Below, piece by piece: positions 55,901-64,000 of a DNA stretch of 64,000 nucleotides. Source of the stretch: Vibrio sp. ES.051 (GTDB lineage Bacteria; Pseudomonadota; Gammaproteobacteria; Enterobacterales; Vibrionaceae); assembly GCF_002563795.1 (NCBI RefSeq), contig NZ_PDJL01000004.1, forward strand, positions 124,001-188,000, in the 5' to 3' direction. Position 1 is the first letter of the stretch; every line of letters begins with the position of its first letter. Position numbers and translations under genes: made by a program. The notes below the pieces were generated by a model. It was not told the DNA's origin. It did no database searches and saw only the letters and a list, made by a program, of their open reading frames with translations.

Positions 55901-56589
55901 GCGGCATGTGTGGTTTATTTCCAGCGGCGAGCGTAGGCGATGATATTGAAGTGTACACCGATGAATCACGTAACGAAGTGGCGAAAGTGCTGCGTAATCT
56001 ACGTCAACAAACTGAAAAACCAAAAGGATTCAATTACTGTCTTTCGGACTACATCGCGCCAAAAGAGTCGGGTAAGCCAGATTGGATTGGAGCGTTTGCG
56101 GTAACCGGTGGCATAGGTGAACGTGAACTGGCTGACCAATATAAAGCCCAAGGTGATGATTACAACGCCATCATGATTCAAGCGGTAGCGGATCGTCTTG
56201 CCGAAGCGTTTGCTGAATATTTGCATGAGCGCGTACGCAAAGAAATTTGGGGTTATGCAGCGGATGAAAACTTATCTAACGATGGTCTTATCCGTGAAAA
56301 ATATCAAGGTATTCGCCCTGCACCTGGTTATCCTGCATGCCCTGAGCATACTGAAAAAGGTCCATTATGGGAGCTACTTAATGTAGAAGAGAATATTGGT
56401 ATGTCATTGACTTCAAGCTATGCGATGTACCCCGGAGCATCGGTATCGGGTTGGTACTTCTCGCACCCCGACTCTCGCTATTTCGCGATCGCACAGATTC
56501 AAGACGATCAGTTAGAAAGTTATGCCGATCGTAAAAGGTGGGATCGGATCGAAGCTGAAAAGTGGCTAGGTCCAAACATCAACGCTTAA
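52909..56589 (+). CDS. metH: cobalamin-dependent methionine synthase
   Basis: Transfers a methyl group from methyltetrahydrofolate to homocysteine through methylcobalamin. It has 1,226 residues, as in E. coli (1,227). The homocysteine domain has the zinc cysteines in [10 protein letters not shown] and [10 protein letters not shown]; the pterin domain follows (about 350-640). The B12 domain has the ligand H760 in [11 protein letters not shown], and the C-terminal AdoMet reactivation domain has [12 protein letters not shown]. Starts with GTG, with GAGG 7 bases upstream. A MetJ operator precedes it. Confidence 0.96.
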   Translation: MGCNVRQQIEAQLKQRILLIDGGMGTMIQGYKLEEQDYRGERFADWHCDLKGNNDLLVLSQPQLIKEIHAAYLEAGADILETNTFNATTIAMADYEMESFSEEINLAAAKLAREVADEWTLKTPDKPRYVAGVLGPTNRTCSISPDVNDPSYRNVSFDQLVEAYSESTRALITGGADLILIETIFDTLNAKACAFAVDTVFEELGITLPVMISGTITDASGRTLSGQTTEAFYNSLRHVRPLSFGLNCALGPDELRPYIEELSRISESFISAHPNAGLPNAFGEYDLSPEEMATHVKEWAQSGFLNLIGGCCGTTPEHIRQMTEAVEGVVPRHFPDLPVACRLSGLEPLTIKKESLFINVGERTNVTGSARFKRLIREERYDEALDVARQQVENGAQIIDINMDEGMLDAQACMVRFLNLCASEPEISKVPIMVDSSKWEVIEAGLKCIQGKGIVNSISLKEGKEKFVEQAKLIRRYGAAVIVMAFDEVGQADTRERKVEICTNAYRVLVDEVGFPPEDIIFDPNIFAVATGIDEHNNYAVDFIEAIGEIKRDLPHAMISGGVSNVSFSFRGNNYVREAIHAVFLYHCFKNGMDMGIVNAGQLEIYDNVPETLREAVEDVVLNRRDDSTERLLDIATVYAGKGVGKEEDASVLEWRTWPVEKRLEHALVKGITEFIIEDTEEARVNATKPLKVIEGPLMDGMNVVGDLFGEGKMFLPQVVKSARVMKQAVGHLEPYIDAEKQVGQTNGKILLATVKGDVHDIGKNIVGVVLQCNNYEIIDLGVMVPCDKILKVAQEENVDIIGLSGLITPSLDEMVHVAKEMQRLDFKLPLLIGGATTSKAHTAVKIEQNYQHPVVYVNNASRAVGVCSSLLSDERRPVFVEKLDADYERVRDQHKRKKPRTKPVTLEEARANKVAINWEVYTPPAPVKPGIHIFDDVDIAALRPYIDWTPFFMTWSLVGKYPTIFKHEEVGEEAQRLFDDANELLDRVEREGLLKARGMCGLFPAASVGDDIEVYTDESRNEVAKVLRNLRQQTEKPKGFNYCLSDYIAPKESGKPDWIGAFAVTGGIGERELADQYKAQGDDYNAIMIQAVADRLAEAFAEYLHERVRKEIWGYAADENLSNDGLIREKYQGIRPAPGYPACPEHTEKGPLWELLNVEENIGMSLTSSYAMYPGASVSGWYFSHPDSRYFAIAQIQDDQLESYADRKRWDRIEAEKWLGPNINA

Positions 56590-56606
56590 TCTGTTTCTGT
56601 GAAAAC

Positions 56607-56638
56607 AAAGAGGGCTGCACAATCGCAGCCCTTTTTCC
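56607..56638. terminator. terminator between metH and lysC
   Basis: AGGGCTGC/GCAGCCCT stem with ACAATC loop; A-run before and T-run after, usable by both convergent genes. Confidence 0.85.
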
Positions 56639-56654
56639 TATTTGATATAAAGTA

Positions 56655-58007
56655 TTATGACTCAAACAGTTCAGTATGCAGTTTTTGGATGACTTGTTTC
56701 GACACTGACTCATGAACAAGGAAGCACAAGTTATGAGGGCTGGCACCGTAACAAATCATACGTAGGTTAAAGTCTGCTAGCGTACCGAAGACTTGTTTCG
56801 CATAACCTTTGCTCTCGCTCATGTTATTACCAATCAGAGCAACGAGGCATAAATCGTGTTCGACTTCTACTTTACACAGCGCTTCCAGTTCTTCACGTAC
56901 GGCTTGTGGTAGTTGAGGGGCCCCGCCTGACGTATCCGTTTGATCCAAAGTTAACGAGACACTGATTTCTGATGTTGTGATCAAATCGACTGAGATTTTG
57001 TGTTTGGCTAAGATCTCAAAGACTTTTGCCAAGAAGCCATACGCGTGGAACATGTTGGCACTGCGGAGTGTCACCATCGTTTGGTTGCAGCGTAGGGCCA
57101 GCGCGCGGAAAAGTGGTGAGCTTTCGACTTGATGACGAATCCAAGTGCCGCCTTTCTCTGGTGTCTTCGATGAACCAACAAACACAGGAATGTCATGGCG
57201 AAGTGCAGGAATAAGTGTTGAAGGGTGGAGGATCTTTGCACCAAAATTGGCCATTTCTGATGCTTCGCTAAAGCTGATCTCGGGGATGGGTGAGGCCTTT
57301 GGCGCAATACGGGGATCAGTGGTGTAGATGCCTGGCACATCGGTCCAAATTTCTAAACCCGCCGCTTTGACACTCTCTGCGATTAATGCGGCACTGTAGT
57401 CGCTGCCGCCTCGTCCCAATGTGGTTGTATTGCCTTGTCCGTCAGACCCGATAAAGCCTTGAGTGATGACGACAGACTTGTGACACAGTGGAACCAATTT
57501 TTCTTGTGCGAGCTCTGAAATCATTTCAATGTTTGGTTCTGCGCGGCCAAAGCTGTCATCTGTTCTTAAAACGTCACGGATATCGAAGCGAACGGCTTGA
57601 ATGTCACGTTCACGCATCAATTGAGCGAGAATATGGGTCGACATCAGTTCACCACATGCGACCAATTGGTCGGTCAGCTTGGCGCTGGTTTGAATGGATG
57701 CGGCTTCGGCCAGACTGGTTACGGTATCGAGAATGGCATATACCTCAGTGGAGGCTTCAGAGCCATCTTTGAGCTGAGCTAAAACGGAATCATGTATATT
57801 GGTCAGCTTTTGAAGTACCTCGGAGCGGTGTGTTTGGTCTTGCACGCCACTTGCCAACGCAACCAGTAAATTGGTTACACCTGAGCAAGCACTGCTCACC
57901 ACTAAGCGAGTATTTGGGTTATTTTCAATAATGCTGGCGCAACGACTCATTGCCTCAAAGTTGGCCACACTAGTCCCACCGAATTTAGCTACGTTAAATG
58001 CACTCAC
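56655..58007 (-). CDS. lysC: lysine-sensitive aspartokinase III
   Basis: Phosphorylates aspartate, the entry to lysine, threonine and methionine synthesis. From the GTG at 58007 (MSAFNVAKFGGTSVANF) it has 450 residues, matching the E. coli enzyme (449). The kinase domain has KFGGTSVA and TTLGRGGSDYSA; two ACT domains at the C-terminus bind lysine. GGGAG lies 6 bases before the GTG. A longer frame begins at 58046 in the leader. No homoserine dehydrogenase domain is fused. Control is by lysine riboswitch (next entry) as well as feedback. Confidence 0.95.
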   Translation of the reverse strand: MSAFNVAKFGGTSVANFEAMSRCASIIENNPNTRLVVSSACSGVTNLLVALASGVQDQTHRSEVLQKLTNIHDSVLAQLKDGSEASTEVYAILDTVTSLAEAASIQTSAKLTDQLVACGELMSTHILAQLMRERDIQAVRFDIRDVLRTDDSFGRAEPNIEMISELAQEKLVPLCHKSVVITQGFIGSDGQGNTTTLGRGGSDYSAALIAESVKAAGLEIWTDVPGIYTTDPRIAPKASPIPEISFSEASEMANFGAKILHPSTLIPALRHDIPVFVGSSKTPEKGGTWIRHQVESSPLFRALALRCNQTMVTLRSANMFHAYGFLAKVFEILAKHKISVDLITTSEISVSLTLDQTDTSGGAPQLPQAVREELEALCKVEVEHDLCLVALIGNNMSESKGYAKQVFGTLADFNLRMICYGASPHNLCFLVHESVSKQVIQKLHTELFES

Positions 58008-58116
58008 TGCGTTCTCCCACGACTTCCTAAAAAATAATATGTACATCCAATGTTTAGTGAGGAAAGGAACAGAGCAAAAAGAGAGGTATTTAGAATGTCA
58101 TTTGAAAAACTCACCC

Positions 58117-58287
58117 TCAGAAGCTCTTCATCAGGCGGCGCTGATGACAGTTGATGGGACTCAACCCAGTCAACCGACAAGTCAAATCCTGCAACTTTGA
58201 CTTACCTCGGCACTACTCCCCCTGAATAATTGGGCTTGGAATTGCGGTTCCACCAATCATCTACCTGGGTAGTGCTCCTCTTCTACA
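58117..58287 (-). ncRNA. lysine riboswitch of lysC
   Basis: On the minus strand the conserved blocks run in order: AGAAGAGGAGC (P1 5' side), CAGGGGGAGTAGTGCCGAGG, then GACTGGGTTGAGTCCCATC, and GAGCTTCTG closing P1. They match the E. coli lysC leader closely in order and sequence. About 170 nt, starting 110 bp upstream of the lysC GTG. The expression platform lies between; I could not settle whether it acts on transcription or translation. Confidence 0.9.
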
Positions 58288-58512
58288 TAAAGCTCAAACA
58301 TTGAACGGTTTTGCCGAAGTAATGTCAATCAATATTTCAACCATGATGATGTTTTTTATTAACGAATTTGTGACAGTGGTTTGACCTCTATACTTACGGC
58401 TAATTGCTGAGTGAAGGAAAATCGATTAGGGTAAAAGCTTGATGCCTGAGCCACCTTGTTGAATAGAACTTTTATCATGCTCAGGATAAATGATAGCAAT
58501 CAAGGAGCTGAC

Positions 58513-59634
58513 ATGCCGATCCAGAGCTTTATTCCCCCTCATCGTATTCTCATGGGACCTGGTCCTTCTGATATTTATCCTCAAGTGCTTCAAGCATTGA
58601 GTCGTCCAACGGTTGGCCATTTAGACCCTCTTTTCATCGCGATGATGGATGAGTTGAAACAGCTATTGAAATACGCTTTCCAGACGGAAAATGAATTCAC
58701 TATTGCGGTCTCGGCGCCAGGCAGTGCGGGGATGGAAACCTGTTTTGTTAACTTAATTGAAAAAGGTGACAAAGTCATTGTGTGCCGCAATGGTGTGTTT
58801 GGTGAGCGCATGCGTGAAAACGTGGTTCGTGCAGGGGGAGAAGTTGTTGTCGTTGATGATGAATGGGGTACGCCAGTTTCTGTTGATAAAGTGGAGCAAG
58901 CACTACAGCAGCATCCTGAGACAAAAATCCTCGCTTTTGTACATGCAGAAACCTCAACCGGCGCAGTGAGTGATGCTCAAACTCTAGGGAAACTAGCGAA
59001 GCAGTACAACACATTATCGATTGTTGATGCGGTCACGTCATTGGGCGGTGTGCCGCTAAAAGTCGATGAGTGGCAACTGGATGCGGTGTATTCGGGAAGT
59101 CAAAAATGTTTGTCATGTGTACCTGGTTTATCGCCAGTGACGCTTTCTCCTGCCGCAATCGAAAAGATTCAGTCAAGAACCTCACCAGTACAGAGTTGGT
59201 TCTTAGACCAAAGTTTAGTGCTAGGTTACTGGAGTGGCGAAGGCAAACGTAGCTACCACCATACTGCACCAGTCAATAGTTTGTATGCGCTGCACGAAGC
59301 TTTACTGATTTTAAAGAACGAAGGTTTGGAGAGTGCCTGGGCTCGCCACCAATTAATGCATGAAAAATTGAAGGATGGCTTACAAAAGCTTGGCTTTGAA
59401 TTTGTAGTGGAAGAGGCTCATCGCTTACCTCAGTTGAATGCGATTTATGTGCCAGAAGGGGTCGATGAAGCAAAAGTTCGTACGCATTTGTTAGAGACGT
59501 ACAACTTGGAGATTGGCGCGGGATTAGGAGCATTGGCTGGAAAAGCGTGGCGGATCGGTTTGATGGGCTATGCTGCTCGACCTGAAAATGTCGCACTGTG
59601 CTTAAAAGCCTTAGAAGAATCGCTCACCGAGTAG
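58513..59634 (+). CDS. class V aminotransferase (serine-pyruvate/alanine-glyoxylate type)
   Basis: PLP enzyme of 373 residues from MPIQSFIPPHRILMGPGPSD. The PLP lysine is in YSGSQKCLSCVPG. The family includes alanine-glyoxylate and serine-glyoxylate aminotransferases; the exact substrate cannot be read from sequence. AAGGAG lies 5 bases before the ATG at 58513; a longer frame starts at 58456 without support. Divergent from lysC; own terminator. Confidence 0.88.
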   Translation: MPIQSFIPPHRILMGPGPSDIYPQVLQALSRPTVGHLDPLFIAMMDELKQLLKYAFQTENEFTIAVSAPGSAGMETCFVNLIEKGDKVIVCRNGVFGERMRENVVRAGGEVVVVDDEWGTPVSVDKVEQALQQHPETKILAFVHAETSTGAVSDAQTLGKLAKQYNTLSIVDAVTSLGGVPLKVDEWQLDAVYSGSQKCLSCVPGLSPVTLSPAAIEKIQSRTSPVQSWFLDQSLVLGYWSGEGKRSYHHTAPVNSLYALHEALLILKNEGLESAWARHQLMHEKLKDGLQKLGFEFVVEEAHRLPQLNAIYVPEGVDEAKVRTHLLETYNLEIGAGLGALAGKAWRIGLMGYAARPENVALCLKALEESLTE

Positions 59635-59653
59635 TGTTAATCAAAATATAAAT

Positions 59654-59688
59654 AAAAAAAGCGAAGGTTCTCCTTCGCTTTTTTTATA
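59654..59688. terminator. terminator between the aminotransferase and O-ligase genes
   Basis: Perfect stem AAAAAAAGCGAAGG/CCTTCGCTTTTTTT with TTCT loop, symmetric for both convergent genes. Confidence 0.92.
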
Positions 59689-59692
59689 TGAC

Positions 59693-61486
59693 TTAATTCG
59701 CCATGACCGATTCAGGCCGAGATATGTTCGGTGTCGCCGATTGCGCATGTGAAGGTGGTTGGTAATTGACTTGGCTAAAGTCTACGTTCGGAAATAGGAA
59801 TTGCGCTTCAGTCCGTACTTGCTCAGCTTTGCTACTGTCGTTTAGACCTTGATAGGCGAGAATCAAATTATTATAGAAAGCAGGACGTGGTTTATCTTTA
59901 ATGATCGTGAGTGACCAGTCGATGTATGGCTGAATCAATGTTGGGTCTTGCTGGTATAAGCCGATGTTCAAGAACGTGCTGTAGACATCCCAGTCGAATC
60001 TATCTTTCCAAACAACCGGATTGCTGACTTGATTGAGAATATCTGGATTGGTCGGTCGTGTGGTTTCGAACTTCGTCAGTATATAGTTGGTATGTAGAGC
60101 GCTCACCATGTAGAACGTAAATACGGTGGGAAGTATTAAACTCAAGACTCGTAGCAAGCTTTTTGTGATGTGACTGAATCCCACTTGTCGATAACGAGAG
60201 ACGCGCTGATCTACCCAGTAAATAAGCAGAATGAAGATCAACCAATGCACTAAAGAATGATAGAAAGGGTATTCCAGCTGCGAGTGCAAGACCATCGGAA
60301 TAAACAGTGCAAGTAGGGCAAGACGAGTCCCTCGCTTGGCTTGATAGATGCGATACAGTACGAGCATCATGGCTAAGAAAATGCCTAATATTGGCAATAA
60401 TCCACCTTCAACGCCCCAGTAAAGTAGTTCGTTATGAGGATGATCCATTGCAGGTAAACCCGCGGGATAATGCTCGTTTAGTGCATGTTGGCGAGCAGTA
60501 TACAGCATATACTCCGACTCAAATCGGCCATAGCCATAGCCGGTGAAAGGCTTTTCAATCACCATATCTAAAGTTTGAGGGAAAGTGTAAGCACGAGGTG
60601 ACTCCATGTTCACTTTCTCTGTCGCTAAGCCGCCGCCGTCAGGAAAGGCAATGTGCATCACAACAACCGATAGTGCTAGCCCTGTCGCGAGAGACGAAAC
60701 CCAGCGGACAAAGCGTCCTTTTGTCGCGAAGCGGTACATATACGGAATGAGCAATAATACGGCGATAATCGATGCTAACCAGCCAGTACGTGAAGCCAAT
60801 GCCACAATCAATGGCAAAGTTAACACGGGCACTGCATAGAGCAGGTAAACATCACTCAATTTTCGGTCGTACTTATAGGGCTGGCGCGCAAGCAAGTAAC
60901 TCGCAATCACCAATCCAGTTGCGAGAAAGCTAGCCATTACATTAGGCTGCTGGAAAATACCATAGGGACGGTTAACCATTGTATTGTAACCAAATGGATT
61001 ACCCGGCTTGAGGTAGAGGTATTGCGTCAAACCGAAAATGGCTTCGATGACAACGGCCAAGACGATGAACCACAACAAGCGCTGACGGTGCTTATTACTG
61101 AAATGGAACTGTTGCAACACAATAAAAAACAGCAAACCACTCCAAAGGCCAATGAGTTTATTGGCCGCCAAACTACTATTCGCATTCGGATAAAAGACGG
61201 GCACAGTCATGATCATGACGCTAATACACAGCCCAATGGTCAGTTTGGAGTAACGTAAAACTCGGTTGCTGGCGAGTTGATAACATCCAATACCTAGCGC
61301 AAAACTAAAAGCAATCCAAGTTGTCGCATTGAATGAAAGAGCCAAGCCTGAACCGCCAGGATTAGGCATAAAAAAGTGCATTGCCAACAAAAACAGTGTT
61401 GCCAAAGCAAAGAGAAACTTGCGATTGAGAGGAATTTGTACTTTTTCAGGAGAAAGCTTCGTTCCACTTACATGTATAGTAGCCAT
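59693..61486 (-). CDS. PglL/Wzy_C-type O-oligosaccharyltransferase
   Basis: Polytopic inner-membrane protein of 597 residues with about 12 membrane segments and a C-terminal soluble tail with TPR-like helices. The Wzy_C ligase motif DHPHNELLYW near 340 and the preceding long periplasmic loop mark it as an O-antigen ligase-type enzyme. Homologues of this shape in Vibrio are protein O-glycosylation ligases (PglL). A type IV pilin could be a target, but no pilin gene is in the window. It is minus strand downstream of uvrA, behind uvrA's terminator. Confidence 0.85.
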   Translation of the reverse strand: MATIHVSGTKLSPEKVQIPLNRKFLFALATLFLLAMHFFMPNPGGSGLALSFNATTWIAFSFALGIGCYQLASNRVLRYSKLTIGLCISVMIMTVPVFYPNANSSLAANKLIGLWSGLLFFIVLQQFHFSNKHRQRLLWFIVLAVVIEAIFGLTQYLYLKPGNPFGYNTMVNRPYGIFQQPNVMASFLATGLVIASYLLARQPYKYDRKLSDVYLLYAVPVLTLPLIVALASRTGWLASIIAVLLLIPYMYRFATKGRFVRWVSSLATGLALSVVVMHIAFPDGGGLATEKVNMESPRAYTFPQTLDMVIEKPFTGYGYGRFESEYMLYTARQHALNEHYPAGLPAMDHPHNELLYWGVEGGLLPILGIFLAMMLVLYRIYQAKRGTRLALLALFIPMVLHSQLEYPFYHSLVHWLIFILLIYWVDQRVSRYRQVGFSHITKSLLRVLSLILPTVFTFYMVSALHTNYILTKFETTRPTNPDILNQVSNPVVWKDRFDWDVYSTFLNIGLYQQDPTLIQPYIDWSLTIIKDKPRPAFYNNLILAYQGLNDSSKAEQVRTEAQFLFPNVDFSQVNYQPPSHAQSATPNISRPESVMAN

Positions 61487-61508
61487 AGTTATTGCGTTGT
61501 TTTGAATG

Positions 61509-61535
61509 AAAAAAGACCAGCACTTGCTGGTCTTC
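61509..61535 (-). terminator. terminator after uvrA
   Basis: 10-bp stem AAGACCAGCA/TGCTGGTCTT followed on the minus strand by T residues, between the uvrA stop and the O-ligase start. Confidence 0.88.
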
Positions 61536-61553
61536 GTACTTTACCTGTTTTTT

Positions 61554-64000
61554 CTACTTCAACATAGGTTTAAGGAAGTGAGCTGTGTGTGAGCCCTCGA
61601 TTTGCGACACATCTTCCGGTGTTCCTTGAGCAATTATCTCTCCACCACCCTGACCGCCTTCTGGCCCTAAATCGATAAGCCAGTCAGCAGTCTTGATAAC
61701 ATCTAAGTTGTGCTCAATCACGACCACTGTATTCCCGTGATCACGCAAACGATGTAGGACCGTGAGTAACTGTTGGATGTCATGGAAGTGAAGGCCAGTT
61801 GTTGGCTCATCTAAAATATAGAGCGTTTTTCCTGTATCGCGTTTCGATAACTCTCGTGCTAGTTTGACACGTTGTGCCTCACCACCAGATAGCGTGGTTG
61901 CTGCTTGGCCAAGACGTATGTATGACAGGCCAACGTCCATTAAAGTCTGCAATTTACGCGCAATAGCTGGAACTGGCTCGAAGAAAGTTCGCGCGTCTTC
62001 GACGGTCATCTCCAGGACTTCATCAATGGTTTTGCCTTTGTAGCGTACTTCCAAGGTTTCGCGGTTATAACGCTTTCCTTTACATCCATCACACGGAACG
62101 TAGACATCCGGTAAGAAGTGCATTTCTACTTTAATGACACCGTCCCCCTGACACGCCTCACAACGGCCACCACGCACATTAAAACTAAAGCGTCCAGGTT
62201 TGTAGCCCCGTGAGCGTGATTCTTGTGTACCGGCAAACAGTTCACGGATGGGGGTAAAGATGCCTGTGTAGGTGGCTGGGTTCGAACGAGGTGTGCGACC
62301 AATAGGGCTTTGATCGATATCGATCACCTTATCAAAATGCTCAAGCCCTTTAATGGATGTGTACGGTGAAGGCTGGGCGGTAGTCGCGCCGTTTAATTGG
62401 GTGTGAGCTATTTTGAAAAAGGTATCATTAATCAACGTTGATTTACCTGAGCCAGATACGCCAGTAATACAGCTAAATAACCCGACAGGAATCGACAGAT
62501 CCACATTCTTAAGGTTGTTACCGGTGGCCCCTAGCAGTTTGACTGTTTTTTTCGGATCTCGGGGGGTGCGCTCTTTGGGGATCGCAATTTTTTTAACCCC
62601 ACTTAAGTACTGACCAGTGACAGAGTTCGGGTTGGCGATAACTTCTTCGAATGTCCCTTCTGCGACAACGTAGCCACCATGAACCCCCGCACCAGGGCCG
62701 ATATCAATCACGTGATCGGCACTGCGAATGGCATCCTCATCGTGCTCGACGACAAGTACAGTATTACCAAGATCGCGTAGGTGAGTCAGCGTTTTTAGCA
62801 GACGCTCATTGTCACGCTGGTGGAGACCAATTGATGGCTCATCCAACACGTACATCACACCTACGAGGCCTGCGCCGATTTGACTTGCCAGACGGATACG
62901 TTGTGCTTCACCACCTGATAAGGTTTCCGCACTGCGAGATAAGTTCAGATAGTTCAAACCAACGTTGACGAGAAATTGCAGACGATCGTTGATCTCTTTC
63001 ATTATTTTTTCAGCGATTTGAGCGCGTTGTCCTTCGAGTTTTAAAGAACGAAAGAACTCAAGTGTATCCGCAATGCTAAGCTCGACAATCTCTGGAAGGG
63101 TGGTATCGGCAATAAAAACGTTACGTGCTTCCAAGCGTAAACGGGTTCCGCCACAGCTAGAACAAGATTTGGTTGAGATATACTTGGCTAACTCTTCACG
63201 TACGGAATTAGATTCGGTATCACGATAACGACGCTCTAGGGTATTCAGAATGCCTTCGAATGGATGCCGTTTGACGCGAATATCACCACGGTCATTGATG
63301 TATTTAAACTCAATTTCGGTACGCCCCGATCCTTTTAAAATCACATCTTGGGTTTTCTTGGGCAGCGAATTGAATGGGGCATGTAGATCCAACCCATAAT
63401 GATCCGCCAATGATGTCAGCATTTGGAAGTAGTAATAGTTCTTTTGATCCCAGCCGCGAATAGCGCCTTGTGCCAAGCTCAGCGAATCATCTTGAATCAC
63501 TCGGCTCGGGTCAAAATACTGCTGTACACCTAAACCATCACAAGTGGCACAAGCGCCGGCAGGGTTGTTGAACGAGAAAAGTCGCGGCTCCAATTCTTGC
63601 ATGCTGTAACCACACTGAGGACAAGCGAAATTAGCCGAGAAAATAATTTTTTCGCCGTCTCCCTCCATGGGCGCAACCACGGCGATCCCCCCTGAAAGCT
63701 CAAGTGTTGTTTCAAAAGACTCGGCTAAACGCTGATGTAAATCTGGACGTACTTTAAAGCGATCCACGACCACTTCAATGGTGTGTTTTTTGTGTAATTC
63801 TAGAGTTGGCGGATCGGAAAGATCACACGTTTCACCATCAATGCGAGCGCGGATAAAACCTTGAGCAGCAAGATTTTCAAGTGTTTTGACATGTTCCCCT
63901 TTACGCTCTTTGACGATGGGGGCTAGTAACATCATTTTGCTGCCTTCAGGCATCTCAAGCACCTTGTCTACCATTTGACTAATGGTTTGAGCGGCAAGAG
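61554..64000 (-). CDS. uvrA: excinuclease ABC subunit A, C-terminal part (runs off the window)
   Basis: Damage-recognition ATPase of nucleotide excision repair. About 815 residues are visible of the usual 940, and the frame stays open to the window edge. Seen in order: zinc module [17 protein letters not shown] signature [14 protein letters not shown], second Walker [14 protein letters not shown], zinc module CEACQGDG, second signature [16 protein letters not shown] and Walker [14 protein letters not shown]. The first Walker A should lie beyond base 64000. No break is visible. Confidence 0.97.
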   Translation of the reverse strand, partial: LAAQTISQMVDKVLEMPEGSKMMLLAPIVKERKGEHVKTLENLAAQGFIRARIDGETCDLSDPPTLELHKKHTIEVVVDRFKVRPDLHQRLAESFETTLELSGGIAVVAPMEGDGEKIIFSANFACPQCGYSMQELEPRLFSFNNPAGACATCDGLGVQQYFDPSRVIQDDSLSLAQGAIRGWDQKNYYYFQMLTSLADHYGLDLHAPFNSLPKKTQDVILKGSGRTEIEFKYINDRGDIRVKRHPFEGILNTLERRYRDTESNSVREELAKYISTKSCSSCGGTRLRLEARNVFIADTTLPEIVELSIADTLEFFRSLKLEGQRAQIAEKIMKEINDRLQFLVNVGLNYLNLSRSAETLSGGEAQRIRLASQIGAGLVGVMYVLDEPSIGLHQRDNERLLKTLTHLRDLGNTVLVVEHDEDAIRSADHVIDIGPGAGVHGGYVVAEGTFEEVIANPNSVTGQYLSGVKKIAIPKERTPRDPKKTVKLLGATGNNLKNVDLSIPVGLFSCITGVSGSGKSTLINDTFFKIAHTQLNGATTAQPSPYTSIKGLEHFDKVIDIDQSPIGRTPRSNPATYTGIFTPIRELFAGTQESRSRGYKPGRFSFNVRGGRCEACQGDGVIKVEMHFLPDVYVPCDGCKGKRYNRETLEVRYKGKTIDEVLEMTVEDARTFFEPVPAIARKLQTLMDVGLSYIRLGQAATTLSGGEAQRVKLARELSKRDTGKTLYILDEPTTGLHFHDIQQLLTVLHRLRDHGNTVVVIEHNLDVIKTADWLIDLGPEGGQGGGEIIAQGTPEDVSQIEGSHTAHFLKPMLK

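Noticed and set aside
57871..58200. 109-codon plus-strand frame
   Set aside because: It runs across the lysC start and the lysine riboswitch on the opposite strand.

Overview
The window is a stretch of a Vibrio-type chromosome (Gammaproteobacteria, Vibrionaceae). The evidence is gene content and order: an argECBGH cluster whose argH carries a C-terminal acetyltransferase domain, a pilMNOPQ-aroKB-damX-dam-rpe block, an oxyR next to a peroxiredoxin-glutaredoxin fusion gene, an rRNA operon with no tRNA in its spacer and a tRNA-Asp after 5S, and a lysine riboswitch in front of lysC. Species cannot be fixed from the sequence alone. Most of the window is core genome; both edges cut genes (ppc on the left, uvrA on the right).

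Layout. 1-8.6 kb: ppc (partial) and argE on the minus strand, then argC, argB, argG and argH on the plus strand, with tandem ArgR-box-like sites between argE and argC and again before argH. 8.6-12.8 kb: redox block with a DUF3624-like protein, an unannotated 34-residue membrane peptide, an Lpd-like flavoprotein with a cysteine tail, the peroxiredoxin-glutaredoxin fusion and oxyR. 12.8-25.0 kb: mrcA (PBP1A) divergent from the type IV pilus genes pilMNOPQ, then aroK, aroB, damX, dam and rpe. 25.2-32.7 kb: rpsF-priB-rpsR-rplI behind an S6:S18-type leader, a DUF481 outer-membrane protein, dnaB, alr, yjbQ and pgi. 32.8-39.4 kb: a CheX-like protein, zur, then a scar of a mobile element inside the 5' end of dusA, followed by dusA and pspG. 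39.4-45 kb: an outer-membrane protein, a small unknown gene and cysJIH. 45-50.8 kb: a complete rRNA operon plus tRNA-Asp. 50.8-64 kb: a decayed IS4-type fragment, a CPA1 Na+/H+ antiporter, metH, lysC, a class V aminotransferase, a PglL/Wzy-type O-ligase and uvrA (partial).

The most notable structure is 34,118-38,041. A 16-codon stub of the native dusA start, an intact IS21-family element with istA and istB, a tyrosine integrase gene cut off before its catalytic tyrosine, and a second complete dusA 5' end lie between two copies of a 13-bp direct repeat taken from dusA codons. This reads as a dusA-targeting genomic island that supplied a replacement dusA start and then lost its cargo and the integrase 3' end next to the IS21 copy, which has no target duplication. 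It is a degenerate example of a known class of integration (dusA-associated integrases), not a new system.

Other points: ArgR, OxyR, MetJ and sigma-54 sites can be read directly from the sequence. damX has a strong in-frame internal ribosome binding site before its membrane and SPOR half. The S6 protein has a 12-bp tandem repeat in its glutamate-rich tail. I found no CRISPR array, prophage or defence system.
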